This document shows positions 40,506-50,512 of a stretch of DNA of 64,000 bases, piece after piece. Position numbers and translations under genes: made by a program. Source of the stretch: Plantago ovata (taxonomy: Eukaryota; Streptophyta; Magnoliopsida; Lamiales; Plantaginaceae); assembly GCA_028274465.1 (NCBI GenBank), contig CM051458.1, positions 75,331,766 to 75,395,765 on the forward strand, read 5' to 3'. Within the stretch, counting starts at the first letter, position 1. Every line of letters begins with the position of its first letter. The notes beneath the pieces were generated by a model. That model had not been told where the DNA came from and ran no database searches. It saw only the letters and a list, made by a program, of their open reading frames with translations.

Positions 40506-42881
40506 TCATTTGGATTTTCCAATGGTATTGCAAATGGAGGATAGTCAAGGTGGGGTAGTATTGGTATTCCAGGTTGTTCTGATCCTCGATGTCGAGTACT
40601 ACTGGTTATGGTTATAGATGCGAAATTGATATCGTAGTTTGGTTATGGTTATAGATGTGCATTGGCTATCGCCGTTTGGTTATGATTACAGTAGTTTATG
40701 TTCACTAGTTATGTAGTAGTTTTATTAGGTATCCATTTTGTTGCCAGTACAAACTAAAACATCTTGGGTTTATTGTAGATATGGAAGCTCCATCTGCTCC
40801 TAGTACTCCTGCTACTCATAAGCAGAAGCGTAGAAATAGATATGTCACCCCGAAGAACGGATGGTCATTTCAAGCTTTTGCCTCTAAGGATGATGCTCAA
40901 ATAGTTGATGAAATAACGGGCCATGTTTTTAGTGAAATGATAGAGGCTGAGTCATTTTATTTAACATATGCTAGACAGAGGGGGTTCGATATAAGAACTC
41001 GAGATCATAGACCAGATAAACATTGCATGTGGGTTTGCAACCGTGAGGGAGTCAAAAAGGAAATTGCGCTTCGTCAGCGAATAAGAAGACGAGATACAAG
41101 GTGTAGATGCAAGGCAATGTTTAGGGTGAGGAAGATTGGAGAAGAAGAATGGGAAGTGACAAACTTCATACCGGACCATAATCATGAGTTGGCCGGGCAT
41201 GAAAAGGAGAGGTTCTTAAAATGTAACAGGTATATCGCCGCTGGTGAACGAGTAATACTGAATTTCATGATTAAAGGTGGGAAAACACCTGGTGAGTCTA
41301 TGAATATGTTGGAGCAGCTTTCGGTAAATCAGGAATTACCTTTCCTGAGAAAAGATGCTTATAACCTTCTTCAAAAGGAGAAAAAGGAACGGGAAAAAAA
41401 TGGAGATTTTAATACCGCATTTCAGGTCCTCTCGTCCTACACAGTGGAGGATGACGCATTTTTTATCGAGCACCGGGTCGACGAACATGGTGATGTGTCA
41501 TCGGTTTTCTGGTGTGATTCGCATTCCAGAGAGGAATACGCAGCCTATGGTGATGTACTGCTCTTGGATTCTACGTACAAGACCAATAAATATCGATATC
41601 CGCTTATTATATTTTCAGGTGTAAGTAACGCTGGACGATGTGTGATTTTTGGTGCTGGGCTTCTGCGTAGAGAAACTAAGCAGTCTTACTGCTGGATTTT
41701 GGAAAAGTTCTTGGAAGCAATGAATGGAAAGAAGCCAATTTCCATTCTGACAGATCAAGATATATCCATCTGCCTTGCAGTTAAGGAAGAATTTGAGGGC
41801 GTTGTACACAGACTATGTCTTTGGCACATGGAACAGAACGCGGTAAAAAGGGTGAAGAAGGGTGGTTTTCCGCAAAAGTTTTGCGAATTGGCAGCTATGA
41901 AGTGCAGCATTGCTGAATTCGAGAGGCGCTGGACAGAGTTGGTCAACGATTACAAATTACATGATAACACATGGGTAAAGGACACCTATGAAAAAAGGGA
42001 GCAGTGGGCCGAGCCCTATTTTGAAGGTGTTTTCTTTGCAGGACACAGGACAACGGGGCGTGCAGAGGCCGTAAATTCATTTGTAAAGCAGTTCCTGAAA
42101 CCAAAATGTTCAGCTACTGACTTTGTAATTTTTTACCAGCTCGTTGTGAAACTTAATAGGAAAAGGAGTATCCTTAAGCAAGTGGCAGAGGAGATCAATT
42201 GCCAGAGAGGTTTTAAAACAGAGACTGGGCTCCGTGATCTAGAAATTGATGCTGGGACTAAATGCACATCGACCGCATTCAAGTCTATTCTACAGAATAT
42301 TAGAGATGAGCAGACACTCGAAAGAACAAACTTTGTTCAACTTAATGGCAACTGTGCAGAATTCTACTTTAGAGAATGTGGTAGCGAGGAGCAGGAGAAC
42401 TTGTGGACTGCTACAGTTGATATCGAACACAAGCGGTTTGAATGTGATTGCAAGTTGCATGAATCCGAAGGCCTGCCATGCTCACACCTGATTTCTTGTT
42501 TAAGTATATGGGCCTTAGGAAGTTCCCTGATGGAAGTATAAATAGTCGGTGGTTCATTGAGACAGGGAAGAAATTGCGGCTATTGTTTAAACAAATGTTT
42601 ACCCCCAATGATGTTGATGGTGCTGATGCTAAAATGGTGAAAGCAGTGATCAACGTTCAACAACTCTTGGTCGGAGGGAAAGATAATTCCAATATATCCA
42701 AAGTTCTGAAGATTTTAGAAGACTGTGCGGAAATATTATCAAGGGGTAGTGTTGAACAGAATGCTCCTGGTAAAAAGAAAACATCCAGACCTCATAAGAG
42801 GTCTTTCAATGTTGGGGATCCGAAAAAAGTAGTACCCAAAGGCTGCCCACCAAAAACGTCGAAATGTTGTAGTTTCTGCCG

Positions 42882-42978
42882 GTAAGTATTTAGTTATTTT
42901 TTATCACCAGCAAAAAGTTTATATATCAAACTTTGAACACTTGTGGATTGCTTAGTTTGTTTTGCAATAACAATTTAG
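42882..42978 (+). other. intron in first zinc knuckle
   Basis: 97 nt, GTAAGT...TTTAG, phase 2, inside the knuckle codon run CSFC|R. The sequence is homologous to the intron at 43201-43301. Confidence 0.8.
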
Positions 42979-43200
42979 CCAGCCGGGACACAACATTAAT
43001 GCTTGCGAAAAATTCAAGCAAGCTGAGGCCGAGGAAGCTGCAGCGAAAGCTGCTAATGAAGAAGAAGAGCACGAATATGATACTGAAGAAGAAGAACAAG
43101 AATATTATACTGAACAAGAAGAGGAAGAGGAAGAGGAAGAGGAAGAAGAAGAAGAAGAAGAAGAAGAACCCAGAAGAAGGCGATGTTGTAGTCACTGCCA

Positions 43201-43301
43201 GTAAGTTCTTATTATTGTTTATTACCGGTAAAGCATAAAGTTTATATTCCAAACTTTAAACACTTGTGAATTGTTGAATTTGTTTTGCAATAATCTTTCA
43301 G
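43201..43301 (+). other. intron in second zinc knuckle
   Basis: 101 nt, GTAAGT...TTTCAG, same phase and same place in the motif as 42882-42978. Both share CAAACTTT, ACACTTGTG and TTTGTTTTGCAATAA. Confidence 0.8.
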
Positions 43302-43600
43302 CGCACCAGGACACAACATAAAGTCTTGCGAACAGTTAAAGAAAGCCAAACAGAAAGAGGAAGAAGCACGGAAAAAAGCTGCATCGAAAGAAAAAGAAGA
43401 AGAACATAGATTCCAACTATTAGGGTTATCTAGCTTGGTAAATTACAATGGCAATATAATGTTGTACTGCTCTTCGATTTATATATTGCTGGAAGATACT
43501 TGGTCATGTACTTATTGGTGTGATTCTCTTATCGAACACAATTTTCTCACTATTGCTTTGCCTTCAAGGTTCCTTTTAATTTCATGTAATTCAGGTTTAC

Positions 43601-43700
43601 TGTCTTTAATGTGTTTTTTTTTTGAATAAGCCGAACGTATATTAAATGAAAGAAAGTAAAGTACAAGAGTCATGAAAAACAATTGTCTTTAATGTGTTTT
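43601..43700 (-). mobile_element. 5'-truncated L1 tail with target duplication
   Basis: About 66 bp of L1 3' end with poly(A) (poly-T on the plus strand) at 43618-43683, flanked by TGTCTTTAATGTGTTTT at 43601-43617 and 43684-43700. The motif TTCATTTAATATACGTTCGG before the poly(A) is typical of plant L1 3' ends. It interrupts the 3' part of the transposase gene. Confidence 0.85.
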
Positions 43701-43870
43701 GATTAGGAAGAAACCTGGAAAAAAAATACTGAAAATGATAGTTGATACATTGATAGACTGAAAATGATAAACACGTAGTAGAAGCCTAAACCCAATTATT
43801 CCTCCAACACAGTGGCCCTCCGTCTCTGTGATCAAATCTGAATACTGTATACGAATTTAAAAAACAACAC

Positions 43871-45286
43871 TTAAATTAATTCTATCTTCACCCGTGCATA
43901 TGGTTTTAATCCGGCGGAACGTGCTTCGATGTGCTTTTTAATGATGGCACGAAATTCATCATCACTTCCAACCTCCACATAGTTATCCTCCCCTAATGGT
44001 TTCATAAACAACACCGACACGTAATCGAACATCTCCCATTCAAGATAATTCTTAATGTTCATCATTAGGCTATATGCAAACATACCATCAGTATCGAAAT
44101 CCAAAGCAATACTCATGTTGCCTTTTTCAACCAAGAACATTAACCTACAGTTAAGATCAAAATGCTTTCGACGTTAGCATGATATTGTTACTGACATTAC
44201 TTATACTTACAAAATAAGAAGGTGCACACCTTTTATCAGTATCAGTCACTTTGCTTTCCGTGCCAGACCGTCCTTCCTGAAGAAGCTCAGATATGGATGA
44301 CTGCAAAGCAGATTCTACCGCTTCTCCAATCATTTCTGGCATACGCTCTATTAGTATCGAGATCTCATTTAGCAGGTTAGTAATCCGGGCCGCCTGCCTG
44401 TCACTCAGAAAACTGGTTCCTTGCTGTAAGTGTGGATATAACAGTGTTGCAATCCTCTGCAAAGTTACATGTGCTTGCTCGAGTCGACAACCTAATTCGG
44501 CTGGAAGAGGGTTGTCTGCTCTGTGAGTATCAGAGATCGAGAGATCCATGACAGGTTCAGAGGTCTGAGTTCCGTGATTCCCTTTGCCATGGTTGGTCTC
44601 ACCAATGGTAGAGGCGTTGTCCTCAGCGTCCACAAATCTGTGTATGTTTTTGGTGAGCTTGAATGTGGTTCAGAGTTGTAAGTTTCCGCATTCCCTATGC
44701 CAGAATTGATCTTACCAATGGAAGTGTCCTAATCCTCCACACAATCTATTGGTGAGTTCCTAGTTGTTTGCAACGGTTGTTTCATACTGTGGCCTTCATG
44801 ATATTCTAACAAGTGAGGTACCATGTTTGGTACCTAGAGCTCATCAGGGTAACTGTTGTATGATTATGAATACGTGTGGGCGCTATTGGATCCTAACGTG
44901 ACATCGTCTTTAAGAGGTGACCCACATAACTTAGCAGATGGCTTTTTATGACCTTTAGACGTTTTAGCAGGTGGCAGAAAAGCCAGTTCACTAGATGCTA
45001 GAAGTCGAGTATGAGATGGTTGAACTCGACATCGCATTGGCTTCGGATATATATTTCCATTAGTTCCCTGATTCCACTCAATTAGCTCTGTTGGCTCTGG
45101 CTGATCTTCAAGTGGATTCACACCTTCAAGTGGTTGATCTTCAAATTGATTCACACAGATGAGTGAATTCTCACATTCAAGTGGTTGTTCTTCAAGTGAA
45201 TTTGGGCATACAAGAGCCCGATCAGAATTTTGATGACCATGTACATTCTTTTCTTCATTTGATAATGACCTGTTTCTGCGCTGCAT
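43871..45286 (-). pseudogene. minus-strand gene convergent with the MULE transposase, PB1-like end
   Basis: Coding pieces 45286-44864 (basic and Glu/Pro-rich, unknown), 44633-44157 (SDRQAARITNLLNEISILIERMPEMIGEAVESALQ-type helical part) and 44140-43871 (a compact domain with FDTDGMFAYSLMMNI, FDYVSVLFM and YVEVGSDDEFRAIIKKH, PB1-like as in MuDR-type proteins). The intervening parts repeat an IGxxNxGxGN motif and contain shifts or introns. It ends 240 bp from the transposase 3' end. It may be a second MULE gene, like mudrB in arrangement, or a captured gene. I do not recognise the family with confidence. Confidence 0.4.
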
Positions 45287-46124
45287 TATTTACCTAAGGA
45301 AACATTACAAGTTTATCAACTAACACATCTGCCGTTTCAAAAAAAAAAAAAATCAACTAACACATCTGCATTAAACTGGTAAGCAATTTAATAAGTTTCT
45401 AAATAGTTTACATAATGCCATGCTGCATATAGAGTCACAATATATTAAAGATGGCCTCAGTGATTCCCCAAATAATTAGAGAAATCAAAATGACAAGAAC
45501 ATCGTGACATAGGATGCTGCAATCCAAAAGCACATAGTAACACTGACGGATGAACCGATCCAAATATGAAAAAGACATAAATCAGTCTCGTGGATCAAAA
45601 TAAAACATCACATAACAAAAACGTCTCATAATTTTGTAAACAATCAACTCGAACGATGAAGGAATATTGAGAATATTGAGAAACCTAATTACTAATGATC
45701 TATAGGATAAAGTTGCATCTCTGAGTATTAGTATGGAGGGGAAAATTCTGTCACGTTCATAAATCCAATCAACATCGGCAATTATTAGGGAAACCTATAT
45801 ATATACCAGAAAGGAACAAGTAATACCTTGCTAAATCTGAATTTTTGGAACGAACGATGCGCGCGGCAACCTCCAAGGCTTACGATCGAGGATGTAAAAT
45901 GAGCTCAGAGATATGGAAAAGTCTTTACTACGAGATTGAATCTCTGGAAACCCTAAAAAAAAAAACAAAGTTGAGAGCAAAGACTGCTTTGACGGTTTCA
46001 ACTATCATTTGACAAAATCCAACCTCTAAATAATAGGCGGACTCCGCAAATTTTAATTACAACTGAAAACCTTAACGAGGGATTTAAAATCGATGACAGT
46101 ATATATATATAATAATATATAGAT
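45287..46124 (-). promoter_or_regulatory. upstream region and 5' exon candidate of the minus-strand gene
   Basis: The minus strand shows a TATATATATA stretch (46100-46120), then a TTTTTAGGGTTTCCAGAG start-like block near 45955 and a non-coding exon ending AGCAAG|GTATTA at about 45828. The rest up to 45286 would be intron. A tiny retro-insertion is at 45333-45351. Confidence 0.45.
45315..45369 (+). repeat. minimal retro-insertion: poly(A) with 18-bp target duplication
   Basis: ATCAACTAACACATCTGC occurs at 45315-45332 and 45352-45369. Between them is only CGTTTC followed by 13 A. This is an extremely 5'-truncated LINE-mediated insertion. Confidence 0.85.
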
Positions 46125-46224
46125 NNNNNNNNNNNNNNNNNNNNNNNNNNNNNNNNNNNNNNNNNNNNNNNNNNNNNNNNNNNNNNNNNNNNNNNNNNNN
46201 NNNNNNNNNNNNNNNNNNNNNNNN
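46125..46224. other. assembly gap (100 N)
   Basis: Exactly 100 N, unknown true size. Together with 13682-13781 it bounds a contig whose orientation is in doubt. Confidence 0.99.
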
Positions 46225-46299
46225 TAGCAGAAGTCGTGGGGATAGATGTTTCAATGGTTTGGTGGGCAGAGGGAGAAGCATTTAGGAAGTCAGGCCTAA

Positions 46300-47090
46300 A
46301 CCACAGATGCATCATATCATAAAACCTGGAGTGGACATTTCAGGCACAGAGCTTGGTATAGTTCTTGATGGGTGTCTCATATGATTCAGGAATATATGGG
46401 GCTTCAGTTTGTGGAGTTGTTGGAATATCTTGATGAATATATGGGGTATCAGTTTGTGGGATTGGAGGCTCATCAGTTGTACGAAATCAGGAGTGGGAGG
46501 TTGACTGTTTGGTGGCTAAGTTTCATCAATGTTCCATCTTCCTCTGTCAAGTCAACAAAGATTGGTGATCTTGGTGGTCTGTATGGCCTAGGAGGTGATT
46601 GTTTGCACCTTCTTTTTCTGTAGCTTCTTGTTCTTTCATGAGGTTCAGATGGAGCATGTGTTTGGGTTTTAGTTGGTGGTTCATAAGCAGGATCACCATT
46701 ATCTTCAAACATTGAGGACAGATCAACATTCTCATCTACTGGTTTACCATTTATCAAGTACAGTTACAGGACTTACACCATATTCTATATCAAGATAAAC
46801 CTCAACCTCATTCCAAGTCTGATTCCTTTCATACATTACACTAATACTCTCATCTGAGTTTACCAATAACCTCTCACTTGAATCATCAACATCAGCAGTA
46901 ATTGTAATATATCCAATTCTTTCGGAATTTTATTGATAAACTTTGTCATAACATCTTCAAGCAGGTTAGAGTATTTGTACCTTGCAGGATGCACATTTTC
47001 TATCATGCAATCTTCATTACCGCAAATGCACTCGTATGTTGAACCTACTGGACTTTTTCTTACCCATTTTCTGTCAGTAAAAAGGACCAA
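46300..47090 (-). pseudogene. minus-strand PB1-like coding remnant with Pro/Arg-rich tail
   Basis: From 47090: MVLFTDRKWVRKSPVGSTYE, NVHPARYKYSNLLEDVMTKF, then after a one-base shift near 46920 a block IGYITITADVDDSSERLLVNSDESIS and NQTWNEVEVYLDIEYG. This matches the style of N-terminal PB1-like domains of MuDR-type proteins and resembles the domain at 43871-44140. A linker from 46757 is Arg/Pro-rich with FVDLTEEDG. Near 46350-46470 a repeated APYIPE/TPQTE motif follows in a third frame. The frame breaks at several points and is cut by the gap. No transposase core is seen. Confidence 0.4.
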
Positions 47091-48490
47091 AATTTCAAGA
47101 AAAAATTAGCAGTCTTAAAAAAAGAAAAAGACACAGAAACAGAAAATCTGTAACTAGGGTTTATAGAATACGACATAAAACCCCAAACCAAATCACAATT
47201 CCGGCATAACAAGGGATTACAACACTATAAAAGACACGATTTCGTTAAAAAAACATGCCTTACTCAATCGAGTTTCAGTTGCCCTAATCTTCGTCTCCAC
47301 GCACAGACGCCAACACGTTAACTGTTGTATGAAAGCTTACATAATACGCATCCTAAGTAGGTGAATTGTGGAAATTTTGGTCGGAATATGGTAGTGATCG
47401 GCCGATGAAAGGGACGGAGGGAAACAGAGAGGCGGGAGAGAAGGGAGTAATGGTGAAAAAGATGACATAAATGAAAAAAGAGAAATAGAAAAGGGAATAT
47501 TGTACTATTACCACCTTAAGGGTTGTTTGGATTTCCAACTCTCGAACCAATGGCATTTTCGTTATTATGCCACAGTCAAACGCGAAAACTAGAATTTGTC
47601 CCAATTTGTAATTGTTGATCTAAGAAGACTTTTTTTGAGAATGAATGCTCTAAGGAGGTACTAAAGTGAAATTTTCTCTAAAAATTATGAAACTAAAATT
47701 AGTATTCTAGTTTGGTCCAAAGTTAGTTTCAAATTAATTTCACAAATTAGTTTCAGACAAAAAACTAATTTTCAGATAAAAAAACTAGTTTCAAAAGTTA
47801 TATTTTTAGAATAAAATCTAGTTTCAGAAGTTAGTTTCTCACGAAAAATTGTTTCGGAAGTTAGTTGCATACGAAAGTTTTCAGTCATTCTTCTCCGATC
47901 AACGGTGGTCATTACGGTGTGATTGAGACGTAGACGAGTAACGGCAATGATCTTTTCAACAAGTGTCTATATTTCCAGAGCAATAACTTTGACTAACAAT
48001 GACATAATTGAAAGTTTATACAATTTGATTTGTATGCATCAATTATTAGTTTAAAATGTTTGTATAATAGTAATGTAGGAGTTGTTTTAATATTTTCCGT
48101 TTAAAAAAATAATTAGAGAGTTAACTCATTTATGCATATTATTACTTAAAATTGGATTCAAAGAGAAATATTCCCACAGGCCAAATCCACATGTGTATTA
48201 ATTGGAGATTGCATATTAATTAATGACACGAGATGGTTGATAATATCAAAGTACAAATTGTCAATGTCAGAAAAAACTTCAAATTAAATTACAAATATGA
48301 TTTATTAAAGATAATTTGCTGTTAATTAGTAATTTGTACGGTAACATTTTCTCTTACCTAAGTAAATTGTTTGGCTGTAGTGCTTCTTGCTATGCTATAT
48401 TATTAAGTCAAGATTACACAGTAGTAAATAAATTGATTACGTACCAATTGTCAGCAAAGAGTTTATCTATAAATTTTGGCATTTTGGCCA
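47091..48490. other. intergenic, AT-rich, with degenerate TAGTTTCA repeats
   Basis: No gene. Positions 47690-47880 contain about seven imperfect copies of AGTTAGTTTCA with varying spacers. The rest is plain AT-rich sequence, ending in the promoter of the defensin-like remnant. Confidence 0.6.
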
Positions 48491-48493
48491 CTG

Positions 48494-48500
48494 TATAAAT
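48494..48500 (+). promoter_or_regulatory. TATA box of the defensin-like gene
   Basis: TATAAAT, 49 bp upstream of the ATG at 48549, gives a leader of about 20-25 nt, a normal plant arrangement. Confidence 0.6.
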
Positions 48501-48548
48501 CACAAAGTGACAGAAGTCTAGCTAGAAATCTCCATATCTGCATTCAAG

Positions 48549-48952
48549 ATGGCTACTGCAATCAACATTTCTTGTATTTTGTTTGCCCTTCTCTTTCTCT
48601 CAGGTAATATATACATTTCTTCTTTCTTCGGTGATAAAATGGGATCAATTTCAATATTTAACGGTAATTTCTAATTATATGTTACAGTACTATGATCATG
48701 TACAACATCATATATGTATATCAAATGCGTTAAATTTACGATCTGGATTTTGACTGCAGTGAATTACGATCTGATGGCGGTTTCAGGAGCTAAAGTAAAT
48801 AAGCGTTGTTCTAATGGATTAGGCGAATGCGAAAGTGAAATAGAATGCAGGAGCAAGTGCAATGAGAAGTATGGTGACCAAAATCCATCAGTTGTTGTAC
48901 CGCACCTTTTCCTGATCTCCCGAAAGCTTGTATTTGTTATCATGATTGTTAA
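48549..48952 (+). pseudogene. defensin-like (DEFL/LCR) secreted peptide gene, frame-shifted
   Basis: Exon 1 (48549-48603) encodes a hydrophobic signal peptide start, MATAINISCILFALLFLS. An intron (48604-48759, GTAATA...TGCAG, phase 1) lies near the end of the signal peptide, the standard DEFL structure. Exon 2 encodes a short Cys-rich peptide with C-x5-C-x5-C-x3-C spacing in its first half. A single missing base near 48893 moves the second half (with the final cysteine cluster and stop at 48950-48952) into another frame. As read, the frame runs on to 48992. Family proteins are small secreted peptides used in defence or signalling. The exact role is unknown. Confidence 0.75.
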
Positions 48953-49353
48953 ACAACAGGCCATTGCTCATCTCATTCCAATTTACTATTAAAGGGTGTT
49001 TTTAAACCTTGGTGATTTAACAAAAAATATTATCAACATATTTAAAAGTTGCAAATCTTTAATTTATTTTACATATGTCCGGTTTTGAATCCTTCGATTA
49101 TGCTTTTATTATGTCAAGAGAAAGATACATGTGCTAAAGAGAATTATACATGTGCTATGTGCTATGTGATCCGATTCGAAATCATCCGAAACAAGCTCAC
49201 TCATCCCAAATCACTGCGATCCGAACAATTCGATCCGATCCACCCATTTGCCACCTCTATCTGCTATAACTTGAAAAGTTGGGAAAATTCAATTTTAGTT
49301 CGTTGACTCTTGGTCTGCAGCGATTATGATTCTCTGAATCTATGAATTTAGTT
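48953..49353. other. intergenic with a hAT-like end
   Basis: No gene. Positions 49165-49262 contain several GATCCGA motifs and end in CACCCATTTGCCACCTCTA, whose reverse complement begins TAGAGGTGGCAAATGGG, as many plant hAT-type elements do. No partner end was found. Confidence 0.3.
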
Positions 49354-49536
49354 CTCTAAACGGTTTTTTTTTTTTGAGATACTATACTTACAATTACAAT
49401 GTTTGGCCTACAAATTTGTATCAATAAATCTCTAATCAACATCAATTCAATAAGTCTCTATACAAAGTAAATAATCACCCATTTCGGAGATCGAATCCGT
49501 GACCACTTGGATACGGGGTGTCTCAGCTCTAAACAG
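49354..49536 (-). mobile_element. tRNA-derived SINE with target duplication
   Basis: The minus strand shows a tRNA-like head with a B box GGATTCGATCT near 49490, a body of about 120 bp and a 3' poly(A) (T run 49364-49375). Flanks CTCTAAACGG (49354-49363) and CTCTAAACAG (49527-49536) are a 10-bp duplication with one mismatch. The SINE body is 49364-49526. Confidence 0.8.
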
Positions 49537-49980
49537 TTTCATTTGCTGTATATTATTGACCCACCAAATAAAAAACCTCAAAGTCAAAAAACACTTAGCA
49601 TTTGTAAAGAGTATTAGACAAGAGCAAACCCCATAACCATTATGACCGTAGTTCTACTTGATCCCCCTTCCCCCTCGTCTAATATGTCCATCCTACTAGC
49701 AAGATGTCAAGATCTAGGGGTTACTATGTTTTCTTTGGTGAGTTTTCTTGCGGGGCTCTTACGGGAAAGTTAAATCATGCAAGATTTGGTTGCATCCCTT
49801 CACGTTAGAATCATTTAAATTGGAAAACATAAAATCTTTAATGGCTACATCATGTCATTATAATAAGTTGCATAAGCTTGCATATTTGATTCGTCTGAAA
49901 ATCTTTGAACTGAACATGATTAATTTGAACTAAATTGAACATAATTAATTTCAACTACACTTAACTTAATAAATCTGAAA
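49537..49980. other. intergenic, AT-rich
   Basis: No gene or repeat recognised apart from AATTTGAACT-like short repeats near 49910-49960. The end (49965-49980) is the probable left target duplication of the LINE. Confidence 0.5.
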
Positions 49981-50003
49981 TAGTGAGAATGGGCTGAAAA
50001 TAG

Positions 50004-50354
50004 CCAACTGTGGAGTGGCTTGAGGGATGTGCGAAAATTCCCGACTAAACAAATTTATCATGAGTTGCGTAGTGACAAGACAACGTGGCATGGAGGAAAC
50101 TCTTTTACTCAAATTGGGCCAGACCATGAGCTTTGTTTATCCTATGTACAAGGGAGATTATGTACCCAAGATCGATTAACGAAGTTTGGCATCGCCAATG
50201 ATGGCACCTGTGGATACTGTCAATTGTAAGAAACCGGCAGCCACATTTTCTTTGTTTGTATGAACACGAGTACAGTCTGGAAGGACATTCTACAGTGGCT
50301 ACAGATCCCTGCTGCTGGACAAAACCCCGATATGAATTGGATTATATGCAACCA
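50004..50354 (+). pseudogene. LINE ORF2 zinc-finger (zf-RVT) part
   Basis: FPTKQIYHELRSDKTTWHGG, then LCTQDRLTKFGIANDGTCGYC, a stop at 50227, then GSHIFFVCMNTSTVWKD: the zf-RVT region near the ORF2 C-terminus. It continues after element D at 55055 with SIWLVRNQMIFKPG. Confidence 0.8.
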
Positions 50355-50359
50355 AAGGT

Positions 50360-50506
50360 TGAAAGAATGTAATCTCTTGCCTTTCTCATTCACATAACGT
50401 ATATTTATATACAACTATGTTAGCCTATAAACGAGGACTAATTATAACAAAATATTCCTATTCTATTCTTTACAGATATAGTTAACTAATACTACGTATT
50501 CTAACA
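50360..50506 (-). repeat. 3' LTR of element D
   Basis: 147 bp, TGAAAGAATG...TTCTAACA on the plus strand. A very short LTR, as in several plant copia groups. Confidence 0.9.
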
Positions 50507-50512
50507 CTCCCC

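Larger units (their letters stand above)
40781..43630 (+). pseudogene. FAR1-type MULE transposase with duplicated zinc knuckles, one frame shift
   Basis: ATG at 40781, just after a splice acceptor. Residues about 50-145: FAR1-type DNA-binding domain (ESFYLTYARQRGFDIRTR to FIPDHNHEL). Residues 245-350: MULE transposase core with LLLDSTYKTN, SILTDQD and the CLWH motif; GRAEAVNSF later supplies the glutamate region. A SWIM zinc finger CDCKLHESEGLPCSH lies near 555. A one-base shift near 42500 ends the first frame at 42541. The next frame (to 42881) continues with KYMGLRKFPDGS. Exons 42979-43200 and 43302 on add two zinc knuckles (CSFCRQPGHNINAC and CSHCHAPGHNIKSC), each split by an intron. The frame runs out near 43629. 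Confidence 0.85.
39518..46124 (+). mobile_element. Mutator-like element (MULE), transposase-bearing half
   Basis: From the terminal repeat at 39518 through the FAR1-type transposase gene and a convergent minus-strand gene to the second N gap. The end sequence GGGTAATGCTATGG looks like an intact MULE terminus. No inverted copy of the terminal repeat is found to the right. The matching end is at 10665, in the same direction. Confidence 0.7.

Noticed and set aside
42926..43252. Minus-strand Phe-rich ORF
   Set aside because: Antisense of the Glu-rich exon of the MULE gene.
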